A DNA stretch of 56,456 nt from a virus. Position numbers and translations under genes: made by a program. Shown piece after piece: positions 31,688 through 40,219 of the stretch. The DNA is taken from the IMG/VR virus record IMGVR_UViG_3300048839_001000, positions 1 through 56,456 of that record. One strand, 5' to 3'. Under the pieces are notes generated by a model. That model made no database searches. It was given only the letters and a program-made list of their open reading frames with translations, and was not told where the DNA came from. Position 1 is the stretch's first letter. Every line of letters starts with the position of its first letter.

Positions 31688-34600
31688 TTAGGAAACAACC
31701 ACTTCAAGGTCGTTTCCGGTTTGTTGAAGCGTCAACGTCTTTCCGGTGCCGTTGGTTCCAACGATGGGCAACGTCCCCGACATTGTTCCTGTCGCCGTAA
31801 TCAGCTTGTACGTGCCATTGGTAGTGATTCCTGCGGGGAAGTCAATCGTGCATCCACCAAGCGCCACATCTCCAGTTACGGCAATTTGACTGAACGTAGT
31901 GGTCGTACTGTTTGCGATCATCTTAGCGCTAGACCCACTGAAAGTAAGCGCGCCTGTGTTCAGGGTGTTGTCACCAAAAGATCCGGGTTGGATGATTGAC
32001 GACGCCGAATTTGTGAGCGTCACAGTCCCTATGATCGTTGCACTGTCGCCGGTTGTGTTTCGCCCGAGCAGCGTTCCGCCACTAACAGAGACAGCGGTAT
32101 TTGCGAGCGATCCGGTGATCTGAAGTGTTCCTCCGATTATGGACGTTGATCCCGTGTACGTGTTAATCCCAGATAGGGTAAGCGTACCGGCGCTCATCTT
32201 GACAACAATTCCGGCTCCGCTAATTACTCCGGTGTAGGTGTACGCATCTGAACGGCTGAATCCAAGAGTTGCTCCGATGCTTATCGAGATGTCAGAGGTA
32301 ATGCTCCCCGATGTTCCTCCGACGCCTATTTGAAGGATGCCTTCGCTTACCGTGGTCGGGCCACTGTAAGTACACGCGCCTGTGAGAACGAGCGAACCAC
32401 TAGCACCTAGCTTTGTTAAAGTGTACGCACCAACAATCGCCCCGCCAACCTGAAGTGACTGTGCGGAGACGGTAACTTGTCTGTTGCCGGTGAGCGTGAC
32501 GGTTCCCGTCCCAACATTCAATGCCGCAGTGGTTCCGTTGTATGTAAAATCTCCGGCCCACGTTTGCGGATTATTATTTGTCAGCGTAATCAATCCGCCC
32601 GTGGTGTTGTCAATCGTTCCGCCGTTTATTGTGAACGTGCCGGTTCCGATTGCCGTAGCATGATTGATGTTGAATGTTCCAGCGGTCAGCGTAGTCTCGC
32701 CGCTGTAGGTGTTTGAACTACTGAAGGTGACTACACCTGAACTGTTGATGACAACGCTTACTGTGCGGGTTCCACTGCCAAGCACATTTTGAATCAAGCC
32801 CGCCCAAGAGCAAGTTCCCGTGAGCGTCAGCGTGGAATTGGATGTGGTAGAACTGTTGCCGACATTCGCCGCATTGGTGCTCTTGGTTATTCCGGCAAGC
32901 GATTGGTCGAATCCATTCAAATCCAAGTTGGCAGTTGCGAGTTGCCCAAGGGTTATGGGTGCATTGGTAGCCAATCCATTAGTTGCACCAACTCTTGCCG
33001 TGCCAGCTTGAACAAGCAAGCCGGGTGTGTAGCTACCGCCACCACTGTAGATGACAATGCCTAGGCGTTGAACAAGCGCGTAGCTATTACTGGTGATCGC
33101 ACCCGAAAGCGTGAGCGTTCCAGTGCTGACGCTGGCGAAAAGTCCACCATTAGCGACTTGTCCGTTGTTTGTAATCGTGCCGCTGATGGTTGCGTTCCCT
33201 GTCCCGCTGTTTTCAATGACGCCGCGCCCGTTCGCACCAGAACCAGAGCCGGTATTCACAATGATGTTATTGGCAATCGTCAATCCGTCCGTGACAGTCA
33301 TGCGAAGTGTTGCGGTGCCAAGCGTGACGGTTCCCGTCCCCAACGCGCTGTTTGAACCACTGACAACAAGCGCGGCCCTGACAATGTTCACGCCACCTGA
33401 AAACGTGTTGACGCCGTTAAGCGTCAGTACATAGGTGGTGCCTGTGTTCGGATTGTGCTGAACAATGCCGCTTCCAGAAATCACGCTTCCGAAGTCTGTC
33501 CCTTGCGCGACGTTGTTTGAACGCCTGATACTGAAGGTTCCGTTGTTGACGATTGCGCTACTGAGAGAGAGTGCCCCGCCGGAACTGTTGTTTCCAAGTT
33601 GCAGCGTTGTTCCTACATCAATGGTTGTGGGACCGCTGTACGTCTGCGTTCCCGCAAATACCAGCAATCCGCTTCCTGATTGTCTCACTCCACCAGAACC
33701 GGAAATCACGTTGTTGAAGTTCGTGCCGCCAATGATTGTACTCGAACGGTTGAACACCAGCGTTCCATTATTGACGATTGCGCTGCTGGTGGAAAGTGCG
33801 CCGGTTGATCCGCCGTTTCCAATCTGAAGCGTTCCGCCGCTGATTGTCGTATTCCCGGTATAAGTGTTCGCGCCGGAAAGAATGGTAGTTCCTGCGCCAC
33901 TCTTTGTTAGCGACAATGTTCCAGACGTGGGATTGGCAAGAGCGCCAGTGATTAGAATGGTATTTGTGCCGTCAACTTCAAGCGTCTTGCTTCCATCCGC
34001 AATCGGGAATGGGGTAGCGTGCGTCAGCGTCAATGTTCCAGTGCCGTTGTTTGAAAGTTTGAGCGTTCCGCCAGAACCAACCAACGAGAAAGTTCTGTTG
34101 GTCGAATCTCCCGATCCGATGTACTCCAAGGTCGCGTTGCGGGACACGGACGCTTGACCGATTTCAACAACAGAGCCAGCGCCGAATGCAGAATTAGCGC
34201 CGCCATTGGCAATCGAGTTAAAACGAACTGTGGGTGTTCCCATGCCAGAGGCAGGACCAGCAGCGCCAATGATTGTTTTCCCGGTGTACGTGTTGACACC
34301 GTTAACGACTACAGTGCTTGTGCTCCAACCAAAACGTAATTCGCCAGCGCCGGAAATAACGCCATTCAGTGTGAGTGTGTCGCTGCTTTCTGCGGTAACG
34401 AGTCCGTGATTCGTTCCATCAAGTGTGATGTTGTTAGAAAGAGCAATGGTGTTCTCTGCCCGTATTGATCCGCCATTCAGCGCGATTGTTCCTGTGCCGC
34501 AAGAATCGCTATGGTAAACGTCAGCGTACACATTGTTCTGAATGGTAAGCTGTCCGCTGAATGTGGAGTTGCCTACGAAGCGAACGCTCCACGGAGAATT

Positions 34601-35026
34601 ACCGCTGAGGGTAATGGAGCCGGTGCCAAGGATGTTTTTTATTTCAAACACCCCGGTGTTCACGATGAAGTTTACTGAGTTGTTGACGATCATATCGGGC
34701 AGGACTTCTTGGACAGTGTTATCGTTCTGAATGATCGAGCCAAGCAGTTCAAAACGATTTCCAGTCAAATAGAATCCAGCCGAACCGGTATCAAACACGA
34801 GAGACTGGAACTTCGTGTCGACTGGATAGTTGTTGATGGGATTCGGACGAACAGTTCCAGCGAAGTGCAGAGTGTCACCGGACTCAGGAGATTGAGCGGT
34901 CGCCCAGTTATCAGCCGTCGCCAAATAATCGTCGGCGCCACCGCCATCCCACACGTTGGAGCGGAGAATAGATTGCTCAACGCAAACAATCTGCCGTCTA
35001 TCACGAACATTGTGGAAATGGCGCAT
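31688..35026 (-). CDS. Autotransporter-associated beta-strand repeat protein, 1112 aa
   Basis: The N-terminus has NVWDGGGADDYLATADNWAT, the start typical of autotransporter-associated repeat (PATR) proteins. A long series of repeats follows, of the form TLSGANTYTGNTTISGGTLQ plus IGNGG, spaced every 25-60 residues (for example near residue 392), predicting a long parallel beta-helix. There is no signal peptide and no C-terminal translocator barrel; it ends LTLQQTGNDLEVVVS. Lying between the capsid genes and the lysis/connector genes, it is probably a virion surface fibre or decoration. Low-complexity Thr/Gly/Ser/Asn composition sets it apart from its neighbours and suggests acquisition from a bacterial surface protein. 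Confidence 0.85.
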   Translation of the reverse strand: MRHFHNVRDRRQIVCVEQSILRSNVWDGGGADDYLATADNWATAQSPESGDTLHFAGTVRPNPINNYPVDTKFQSLVFDTGSAGFYLTGNRFELLGSIIQNDNTVQEVLPDMIVNNSVNFIVNTGVFEIKNILGTGSITLSGNSPWSVRFVGNSTFSGQLTIQNNVYADVYHSDSCGTGTIALNGGSIRAENTIALSNNITLDGTNHGLVTAESSDTLTLNGVISGAGELRFGWSTSTVVVNGVNTYTGKTIIGAAGPASGMGTPTVRFNSIANGGANSAFGAGSVVEIGQASVSRNATLEYIGSGDSTNRTFSLVGSGGTLKLSNNGTGTLTLTHATPFPIADGSKTLEVDGTNTILITGALANPTSGTLSLTKSGAGTTILSGANTYTGNTTISGGTLQIGNGGSTGALSTSSAIVNNGTLVFNRSSTIIGGTNFNNVISGSGGVRQSGSGLLVFAGTQTYSGPTTIDVGTTLQLGNNSSGGALSLSSAIVNNGTFSIRRSNNVAQGTDFGSVISGSGIVQHNPNTGTTYVLTLNGVNTFSGGVNIVRAALVVSGSNSALGTGTVTLGTATLRMTVTDGLTIANNIIVNTGSGSGANGRGVIENSGTGNATISGTITNNGQVANGGLFASVSTGTLTLSGAITSNSYALVQRLGIVIYSGGGSYTPGLLVQAGTARVGATNGLATNAPITLGQLATANLDLNGFDQSLAGITKSTNAANVGNSSTTSNSTLTLTGTCSWAGLIQNVLGSGTRTVSVVINSSGVVTFSSSNTYSGETTLTAGTFNINHATAIGTGTFTINGGTIDNTTGGLITLTNNNPQTWAGDFTYNGTTAALNVGTGTVTLTGNRQVTVSAQSLQVGGAIVGAYTLTKLGASGSLVLTGACTYSGPTTVSEGILQIGVGGTSGSITSDISISIGATLGFSRSDAYTYTGVISGAGIVVKMSAGTLTLSGINTYTGSTSIIGGTLQITGSLANTAVSVSGGTLLGRNTTGDSATIIGTVTLTNSASSIIQPGSFGDNTLNTGALTFSGSSAKMIANSTTTTFSQIAVTGDVALGGCTIDFPAGITTNGTYKLITATGTMSGTLPIVGTNGTGKTLTLQQTGNDLEVVVS

Positions 35027-35069
35027 GGCGCATCCTCGCTTACTTTTGAACTACACCGCCGCGACGTGG

Positions 35070-35354
35070 TTAGCTGACGTCAGTCACAACCAGAAGTACG
35101 GCGGTAGCGGCAGCCGTCTTGTGGTAGAACTTTCGCATCGCGCGTGGAAGCGGGACAGGCACGTTGACGGGGAGGAACATCTCACCGTCGTGCTGCGCCT
35201 GATCGGCGGCGATCACGTTGCTCTCGGAGATGTAAATGATCTCCGGACCAACGTTCAGCAGAGATGCCATTCCCGGCAGCTCCACCAAACGAGCGGTGCC
35301 ATCACTCTGCACCGTCCCGATGTGTCTTTGGAATGCAATGTTTCCAGCCGGCAT
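35070..35354 (-). CDS. Small structural protein after the capsid gene (decoration-like), 94 aa
   Basis: A small, mostly beta protein (NIAFQRHIGTVQSDGTARLV, EIIYISESNVIAAD) with a basic RAMRKFYHK and a hydrophobic end (AVLLVVTDVS). Position directly after the major capsid protein is that of head decoration or stabilisation proteins. AAAGGAG supports the ATG at 35354. No family could be named. Confidence 0.6.
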   Translation of the reverse strand: MPAGNIAFQRHIGTVQSDGTARLVELPGMASLLNVGPEIIYISESNVIAADQAQHDGEMFLPVNVPVPLPRAMRKFYHKTAAATAVLLVVTDVS

Positions 35355-35382
35355 GGTGATCTCCTTTTATCGTCCCTTCGTC

Positions 35383-35441
35383 GCGTCCGTCGGATCTCGC
35401 GTGCACGAGAGCCGGCGGACGCGGGCGGGCCGAAGCCCGCC
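35383..35441 (-). repeat. Tandem pair of strong hairpins after the major capsid gene
   Basis: The first hairpin as transcribed (35424-35441) has GGCGGGC/GCCCGCC arms closing a UUCG tetraloop in the RNA. The second (35383-35422) is long: GCGTCCG, CGG and TCTCG pair with CGAGA, CCG and CGGACGC. No U tract is seen, so a role in RNA stability, processing or attenuation of the abundant capsid message is likelier than full termination. Confidence 0.75.
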
Positions 35442-35461
35442 GCGCGTCATCCAGTCCTTCC

Positions 35462-36571
35462 TTAGTTGTTGATCCCATGCGCGATGGAGAGCGCCAATTC
35501 GCTCTTCAGCGCCAGGCCGGTGTACCAGCGAACGCGCCAACGCGTCGCATCCTTGTTCTGCACCGGGCCGACGAGCTTGACCTCGATGCCTGCCTGCATC
35601 GCCGCAATCAGGCCGTGGACACCTTCCTCTTCATCCAACGACATGTGGATGATCGGGCAGTACGACGCCTTGTAGCAGGTCCAGACGACCGTGCCGCCAC
35701 CTTCCGAGGTGGTGCCACCCGGCGTGGTACCCCACGTCGGTTCGACGGTGTGCGTGGTGCCGGCGGTCGTGCACAGATACACGTGGCCGTTCGCCACGGT
35801 GGGTTTGCGCCACGTACCGAGCGCCGTGACCGTGGAGGCGGTCCACGCGGTGGTGAGCGCCTCACTGACGGCGCCGGTGCGGTCCATGTCCACCGGGATG
35901 TAGTCATTCTTCAGGATCGGAATGCCGCGGTACGAAGGCAGCCCCGGAGCGGTGACGCCCGGGATCGCGATGTGCAGCGGATCCGTGCCGCCGAGAGCGC
36001 GGCAAAGAGCGAAGTACGAGCGGATGGTGCGCGAGTTCATGACGAGCACGCGCGACATCCCGACCTTGACCTTGTCGATGAGCTGATCGAGGTGATCGAA
36101 GGCCAACGCCACCGCGGCGGTGTCGCCGAGGCCGATGCGCTGACCGGAGGGGAGGAGCTTCAGCAACCCGTCGAACTCTTTCGGGTTCGTCGTGTTGTCG
36201 CCGTTGATGAGCTTGTCGGCGAACGTGATGCCGACCTTCTTGCTCTTCTTGGCGATCTGAACGGCTGTCTGATCCTGCTGGTCACTCATCGTGCCCTGCA
36301 GGAAGTCATCGACGTCCACGTCGCTGACGATGCGGCGCAGTTTCTCGGTGACCGGGGTGAACGTCGCTGCGCTTTCGGAAATCGCGTCATCGGTGTCGAC
36401 GAACGCGGCACTGCCGAGCGTCAGCTCGCGGTTGTACAGAACCGCTTTGCCTTCCACCGGAGTGAAGGGCAGAAGCGAGTAGAGCTGGTCCGACGTGACG
36501 ATGTTCTCGATCACGCCCTGCACCAACAGGTTCTGCGAAAGCTTCTCGGCTTCCGCGGTTAAGAGTGGCAT
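35462..36571 (-). CDS. Major capsid protein, HK97-like, with an inserted module, 369 aa
   Basis: Gene order (after scaffold), size and sequence fit an HK97-fold capsid protein of the non-cleaved kind: LLVQGVIENIVTSDQLYSLL, ISESAATFTPVTEKLRRIVS, KKVGITFADKLINGD, MSRVLVMNSRTIRSYFALCR, SYRGIPILKND and, at the end, GLALKSELALSIAHGI. Residues ~250-300 are an extra module (NGHVYLCTTAGTTHTVEPTW, then TTSEGGGTVVWTCY) of a type found in other phage structural proteins. It is inserted in the capsid domain and likely exposed on the shell. GGAGG supports the start at 36571. Confidence 0.92.
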   Translation of the reverse strand: MPLLTAEAEKLSQNLLVQGVIENIVTSDQLYSLLPFTPVEGKAVLYNRELTLGSAAFVDTDDAISESAATFTPVTEKLRRIVSDVDVDDFLQGTMSDQQDQTAVQIAKKSKKVGITFADKLINGDNTTNPKEFDGLLKLLPSGQRIGLGDTAAVALAFDHLDQLIDKVKVGMSRVLVMNSRTIRSYFALCRALGGTDPLHIAIPGVTAPGLPSYRGIPILKNDYIPVDMDRTGAVSEALTTAWTASTVTALGTWRKPTVANGHVYLCTTAGTTHTVEPTWGTTPGGTTSEGGGTVVWTCYKASYCPIIHMSLDEEEGVHGLIAAMQAGIEVKLVGPVQNKDATRWRVRWYTGLALKSELALSIAHGINN

Positions 36572-36615
36572 GTACGGCCTCCGTTGTCGTTGTTGTCTGC
36601 CCTATGAACAGTGCC

Positions 36616-37494
36616 TCACGACGATCGCGAGGTGCGCAGTCCATGGGCAATCTTCTGCGTCGGCGACAGATTACGTCCATCATCTCCGCCACCGCCGCCC
36701 TTCGAGCCAGGTCGGTATCCCATTCCGCCTGCGCGTTCGGACAAGAACAGATTTGCGAAGTCATCCGAAGAGCGCATCTGAGCGACGAATTTGTCCACGG
36801 TGAGCTTCTGCTCCTCGAGGACTCCCTTGTCGTTCTTCACGCGCACCTTGACGAGCACCACGTGCTTGCCCGTCGGGATCAACTTCTCGTCCTTCTCATC
36901 CTCGACGACTGTCATGGGCCGCACAATTGCTTCGATCTGCTGCGGGTTGAAAGCCTTGTGCAGCGCGGCTGCGCGACTGATCTCGGTGGAGACCATTGCC
37001 CCGGTGTACAACGCCCAGTTCTGCTCGGCGCGAGCCTTCTCGGCATTCGCCTTCGCTTCGTAGTCGTTGCGCACCCTCTCGATCTCCTTCTTGGCGCGAT
37101 CCTTCTCGCTGAGCAGCGCGTCCTCGAGCTCGTTGCTTCTCTTCTCGAGTGCTTGCCTCTCAGCATCCGTCAGGCCTTGCGCCTTCTTCAGCCGATTGAT
37201 CTCATCGAGATGCTTCTCGGTGATCTCTCTCCGCTGCTTGGCCACGACGCGATCCATCTCAGCTTGGGTGAACGTCTTCGTTGACGGTGACGTAGCGGGT
37301 GTCCCCGTCGAGCCATCGCCAGTTCCGCCGTCTCCCGTGCCTCCGGATGCGTCGCCAGTCCCACCGCCGCCGCCACCGTCGCCGTCGGGGATGAGACAGA
37401 GCCCGAGTCCAAACGGCGTGAAGTGGTACACGCGCCGCCGAGACCACGAGCACGACCAATTGCCCAGACCATTCACTTCCGTTCCATGCAACAT
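36616..37494 (-). CDS. Capsid scaffolding protein, 292 aa
   Basis: The first ~35 residues (with WSCSWSRRRVYHFTPFG) precede a long Gly/Thr/Ser/Asp linker. A coiled coil follows, with KTFTQAEMDRVVAKQRREIT and long Lys/Glu/Arg/Ala helices, the pattern of phage scaffold proteins. The C-terminal part has beta strands (HVVLVKVRVKNDKG) and a basic end (SPTQKIAHGLRTSRSS) that may contact the capsid protein. It directly precedes the major capsid gene. AGAGGAGG supports the ATG. A scaffold without a recognisable protease fits a non-cleaved capsid. Confidence 0.8.
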   Translation of the reverse strand: MLHGTEVNGLGNWSCSWSRRRVYHFTPFGLGLCLIPDGDGGGGGGTGDASGGTGDGGTGDGSTGTPATSPSTKTFTQAEMDRVVAKQRREITEKHLDEINRLKKAQGLTDAERQALEKRSNELEDALLSEKDRAKKEIERVRNDYEAKANAEKARAEQNWALYTGAMVSTEISRAAALHKAFNPQQIEAIVRPMTVVEDEKDEKLIPTGKHVVLVKVRVKNDKGVLEEQKLTVDKFVAQMRSSDDFANLFLSERAGGMGYRPGSKGGGGGDDGRNLSPTQKIAHGLRTSRSS

Positions 37495-37517
37495 CGTCGG
37501 ACCTCCTCTTTACTCGC

Positions 37518-37537
37518 GCGTCGAAATCGCCCGACGC
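37518..37537 (-). repeat. Short intergenic hairpin before the scaffold gene
   Basis: Perfect six-base arms GCGTCG and CGACGC flank an eight-base loop in the 80-base gap between the connector and scaffold genes. It is one of many hairpins between structural genes in this genome. Confidence 0.45.
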
Positions 37538-37574
37538 TAGGCTGTGACGAGCTACTCGCTCGCTGACTGTGCTT

Positions 37575-38045
37575 TTAGTTCACCCTCAACAAATCGATCT
37601 CTGTCTCATCGACGAGCCACTTGCGAAGCAGTTGCGCCGCGCGAATGCTTGGAAGACCAGCCGCCATCCCGAGCGGAGCCAACGCGCCATTCGCGTCGTA
37701 ACTGCGCGACGTATCGCCGATCGACTCCGACGTGACACCTGCTTTGCTGATTGACATCTCCTCAGGAAGTCTGCCCTTGAGCAGCTCCAACGCCACCTCG
37801 CAGCAGGCCTGCAGCACCTCTTCGGGTACGTACAGATCGCCATCACGAGGAAACTCGTGATCCTGCGTCTCGTCGGTCTTCTCAAGGACAAACTCACAAC
37901 TGTCGATGAGCCGCGTTGCGTGCTTCAACGCCTTGTTACGATCAGCGACGCTCGCGCTGTCCCATGCAGTCGTCCCCATCCGCTCAGCGAAATACTCCGC
38001 GGCGTAGATGGAGTCTGCGTACGGTACCGTCGGGATCGTGCTCAT
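37575..38045 (-). CDS. Head-tail adaptor protein (gp6/DnaT-like connector family), 156 aa
   Basis: The N-terminus (YADSIYAAEYFAERMGTTAW, then DRNKALKHATRLIDSCEF) is the well-known start of phage connector proteins annotated as gp6-like or DnaT-like: residues acting in a helical bundle under the portal. VPEEVLQACCEVALELLKG fits the next helix. It overlaps the previous gene (ATGA). Its position before the scaffold, not after the capsid gene, is less usual but occurs. Confidence 0.78.
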   Translation of the reverse strand: MSTIPTVPYADSIYAAEYFAERMGTTAWDSASVADRNKALKHATRLIDSCEFVLEKTDETQDHEFPRDGDLYVPEEVLQACCEVALELLKGRLPEEMSISKAGVTSESIGDTSRSYDANGALAPLGMAAGLPSIRAAQLLRKWLVDETEIDLLRVN

Positions 38046-38203
38046 CGTTTCCCGTCCTTCAATTTCTCAAGCGCCTTGTCGAGCAGGCGCTGCATGTCGG
38101 CGCCAGTTGGACGGCCAGTCACCCGCACCCGCCCTGTGGAGGGGTCCCCAGGTGGGTGCGGAGTGAACTGACCGTTTTCTCTTCGCACGTGGAACTTACC
38201 CAC
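38042..38203 (-). CDS. Small basic protein, 53 aa
   Basis: The start is a GTG at 38203 preceded by AGGAGG; a longer frame overlaps the upstream gene and has no site. The peptide is basic and proline-rich at first (KFHVRRENGQFTPHPPGD), then forms a short helix (ADMQRLLDKALEKLKDGKR). The TGA overlaps the next ATG. Function unknown, probably structural from context. Confidence 0.65.
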   Translation of the reverse strand: MGKFHVRRENGQFTPHPPGDPSTGRVRVTGRPTGADMQRLLDKALEKLKDGKR

Positions 38204-38213
38204 GTGATTCCTC

Positions 38214-38585
38214 CTAGGCCTGGCGGGCGCGGCCGGCAGCCGTCTGCCACGCATCCATAGTCTGATCGTGGGGAACCGTCATCTGCTGCGCGGTGCCGTC
38301 GGCGAACGGACTCGCACCCATGATCGGCGTCACCGTGACACGCAGACTCACCGAGCCGTCGGCGCCGACGACAGGAAGCGCTTCCAGCTTGAAGAGCGTC
38401 TGAACGTCTGCGCCGCCGGATTCGTCAGCGTCGGCTTTGAACAGCGCGTGAAGCTCGCCGGTTGTGCCAGTACCACTGATGTCAACCGGTGCATCGGGCT
38501 TTTCAGACGCGAACAGCGTTACGTCGATGCCCGTGCTGTTGACCACCACCGACTTCGGTCGATCGTAACTGAACGTCTTTGGCAT
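38214..38585 (-). CDS. Hypothetical structural protein, 123 aa
   Basis: A beta-rich protein (KSVVVNSTGIDVTLFASEK, SVSLRVTVTPIMGASPF) rich in Thr, Ala, Gly and Asp. GAGGAGGAG precedes the ATG. Located among capsid genes, it may be a head fibre or decoration protein, but I recognise no family. Confidence 0.65.
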   Translation of the reverse strand: MPKTFSYDRPKSVVVNSTGIDVTLFASEKPDAPVDISGTGTTGELHALFKADADESGGADVQTLFKLEALPVVGADGSVSLRVTVTPIMGASPFADGTAQQMTVPHDQTMDAWQTAAGRARQA

Positions 38586-38616
38586 GTTCGTCTCCTCCTC
38601 ATTGTTCTACGTGCCT

Positions 38617-38632
38617 CGCGCCACGCGGCGCG
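38617..38632 (-). repeat. Short GC-rich hairpin between structural genes
   Basis: Perfect six-base arms CGCGCC and GGCGCG close an ACGC loop (GCGU in the minus-strand RNA) in the gap after the 108-residue repeat protein gene. It belongs to the general set of intergenic hairpins. Confidence 0.5.
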
Positions 38633-38635
38633 TAG

Positions 38636-38962
38636 TTAGTATCCTCGGGCGTTTTTCGCTGCTGCTCTCTGTAACCAGCTCACCTCGCGTGACGTACTGT
38701 ATTTAGACGTGTGCACTGCTGCGCGCGCCCTCTTAACCGCGCCGGCCCGCGCCAACTTGACCGCCTTCGCATGCTGCCCTGGTTTGTATGCACCCGAACC
38801 TTTGGCAGCTGAAGCAGCTGCCCAATCCTTTGCGCGTTGAACCGCGCCAGCCTGCGCCAGCTTGACCGCTTTCGCATGCTGCCCGGGTTTGTACGCACCG
38901 CCGTTGCCACCGCCTCCCTTACTCCCAAAGCGGCCCTTTGCATCGTGGTAAGGATTAGGCAT
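38636..38962 (-). CDS. Basic protein with an internal duplication, 108 aa
   Basis: After a Gly-rich start (KGRFGSKGGGGNGG), the unit GAYKPGQHAKAVKLAQAGAV occurs, then again as GAYKPGQHAKAVKLARAGAV, separated by ~14 residues. The repeat is also visible in the DNA (59 bases, few differences), so the duplication is recent. The protein is strongly basic and helical. Placed directly after the MuF-like gene, it could bind DNA inside the capsid or join the head; that is inference. Confidence 0.75.
   Translation of the reverse strand: MPNPYHDAKGRFGSKGGGGNGGAYKPGQHAKAVKLAQAGAVQRAKDWAAASAAKGSGAYKPGQHAKAVKLARAGAVKRARAAVHTSKYSTSREVSWLQRAAAKNARGY
38736..38899 (-). repeat. Two 59-base direct repeats inside the basic protein gene
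   Basis: Copies at 38736-38794 and 38841-38899 differ at only a handful of positions, several of them silent. They encode the duplicated YKPGQHAKAVKLA unit. Confidence 0.8.
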
Positions 38963-38965
38963 TGT

Positions 38966-40219
38966 TCACCTCGCTCCTGCTGGTTGCCTGACGCCACGCT
39001 TCTCATCGCGCTTCGCACGACGATTAGTGACGTCTGAAGGAACACCCGGCCTTTCGCCGAATGTGAATCGTACCTTCTTCTCCGCAGCGACGTCCTCGCG
39101 GCGAAGCGTCTCTTTGCTCACCTTACGCACCCCGAGCTTCTCGGCGAGCGACTGCAGTCGAGCGTCGCCGGGGTGCAGTGAGAGCGCGCGGCGCACCACC
39201 TCAGGGTCAGTGCGCGTAGTCAAGTCTGGCGCAACGAGATCGGTGAACGGCACTTTGCCGCTGCGCCACAGACTGTTCTTGATCTCTGAGCCAGTGACGT
39301 TGATCGTGGCGTCCGACGGTTGTTTGCGGAGCCACGATTCAAAGCGCGTGTTCGACGGAATCAATTCCGTCCTACGACTCCGCTCACCACTCTCCAGCAG
39401 AGGACGTGCTCGTACGTACTCCTCTTTGTCCGGCTCACCATCTTCCTTAAGGTGCGGTGTCAGCACGCACCGACAGTTCGGATGGAGCGGCGGTCCGGGC
39501 GGCTTTGAACCAAGCGGGAAGAACGTGCCGTGGAGCACGCCACACCGCACGCAGACGCGTTCATCGAGGGTGGCGTCCCACGTGTATCCGTCGAGCACAT
39601 CCTCGTTGGCTTCGTATGCCATGCGCAACGCGTCATTGCTCGCGGCGGCAAGGTTCGTGCGCACCATGCGCGCGGCCGCTGTCTCAGTGAGCGTCGCAAT
39701 CTCTTCCACCTCTGTCGCGATCTCGCCTATCGACGATCCTTCCGCGAGACCGCCAACGAGCGCCGTGCGGAGGTCTTCCTCCATGCCTGACGCAATGCGC
39801 CGCGCCGACTGAAGAGGCGTGACTCCAAACAACGGGCGCGCAGCCATTTCACGAACAGCACCCTCCGGCACTTGTGAGAACGTAGCAGCGAGCGACACTC
39901 GCTGACCCGCTTCCTCGGCGAGGCGCGTGGCGTCTGCGAGCGTATTCAGTATGACTCGCTCTCGCATCGCGTTGACCACTGTTCCCGCGTCCTCTGCCGC
40001 CATCCTTGCGAGCCCACTCACCTCGGCGAGCACCGCCTCCGCCTGTCCTTTGATGTAGACGACTGACTGGCCAGCCTCCTCCATTTTGCGCAGCATGTCG
40101 ATGCGCTCTTGCAGGCGCTCTGAAGCGTACTCGTACCCACGCTGCACGCGGCGCACGGCCTCCCGTTCACCGCGCATTGCGGCTGACCGAGCATCGATGA
40201 TGTCGTCGATGAAGCTCAT
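38966..40219 (-). CDS. Phage Mu F-like minor head protein, 417 aa
   Basis: The MuF signature is at ~190-250: RMVRTNLAAASNDALRMAYE, YTWDATLDERVCVRCGVLHG and HPNCRCVLTP, with Cys and His residues in the usual positions. The N-terminal ~150 residues are helical and may sit near the portal, and the C-terminal ~170 residues are of unknown role (possibly an effector or packaging tail). It starts at the portal stop codon, a normal portal-MuF pairing. Minor head proteins of this kind are internal and may be injected with the DNA. Confidence 0.88.
   Translation of the reverse strand: MSFIDDIIDARSAAMRGEREAVRRVQRGYEYASERLQERIDMLRKMEEAGQSVVYIKGQAEAVLAEVSGLARMAAEDAGTVVNAMRERVILNTLADATRLAEEAGQRVSLAATFSQVPEGAVREMAARPLFGVTPLQSARRIASGMEEDLRTALVGGLAEGSSIGEIATEVEEIATLTETAAARMVRTNLAAASNDALRMAYEANEDVLDGYTWDATLDERVCVRCGVLHGTFFPLGSKPPGPPLHPNCRCVLTPHLKEDGEPDKEEYVRARPLLESGERSRRTELIPSNTRFESWLRKQPSDATINVTGSEIKNSLWRSGKVPFTDLVAPDLTTRTDPEVVRRALSLHPGDARLQSLAEKLGVRKVSKETLRREDVAAEKKVRFTFGERPGVPSDVTNRRAKRDEKRGVRQPAGAR

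Noticed and set aside
35477-36562. Plus-strand open frame (361 codons) opposite the major capsid gene
   Set aside because: It is antisense to a clearly recognised capsid protein, and its Arg-rich, low-complexity translation shows no family resemblance.
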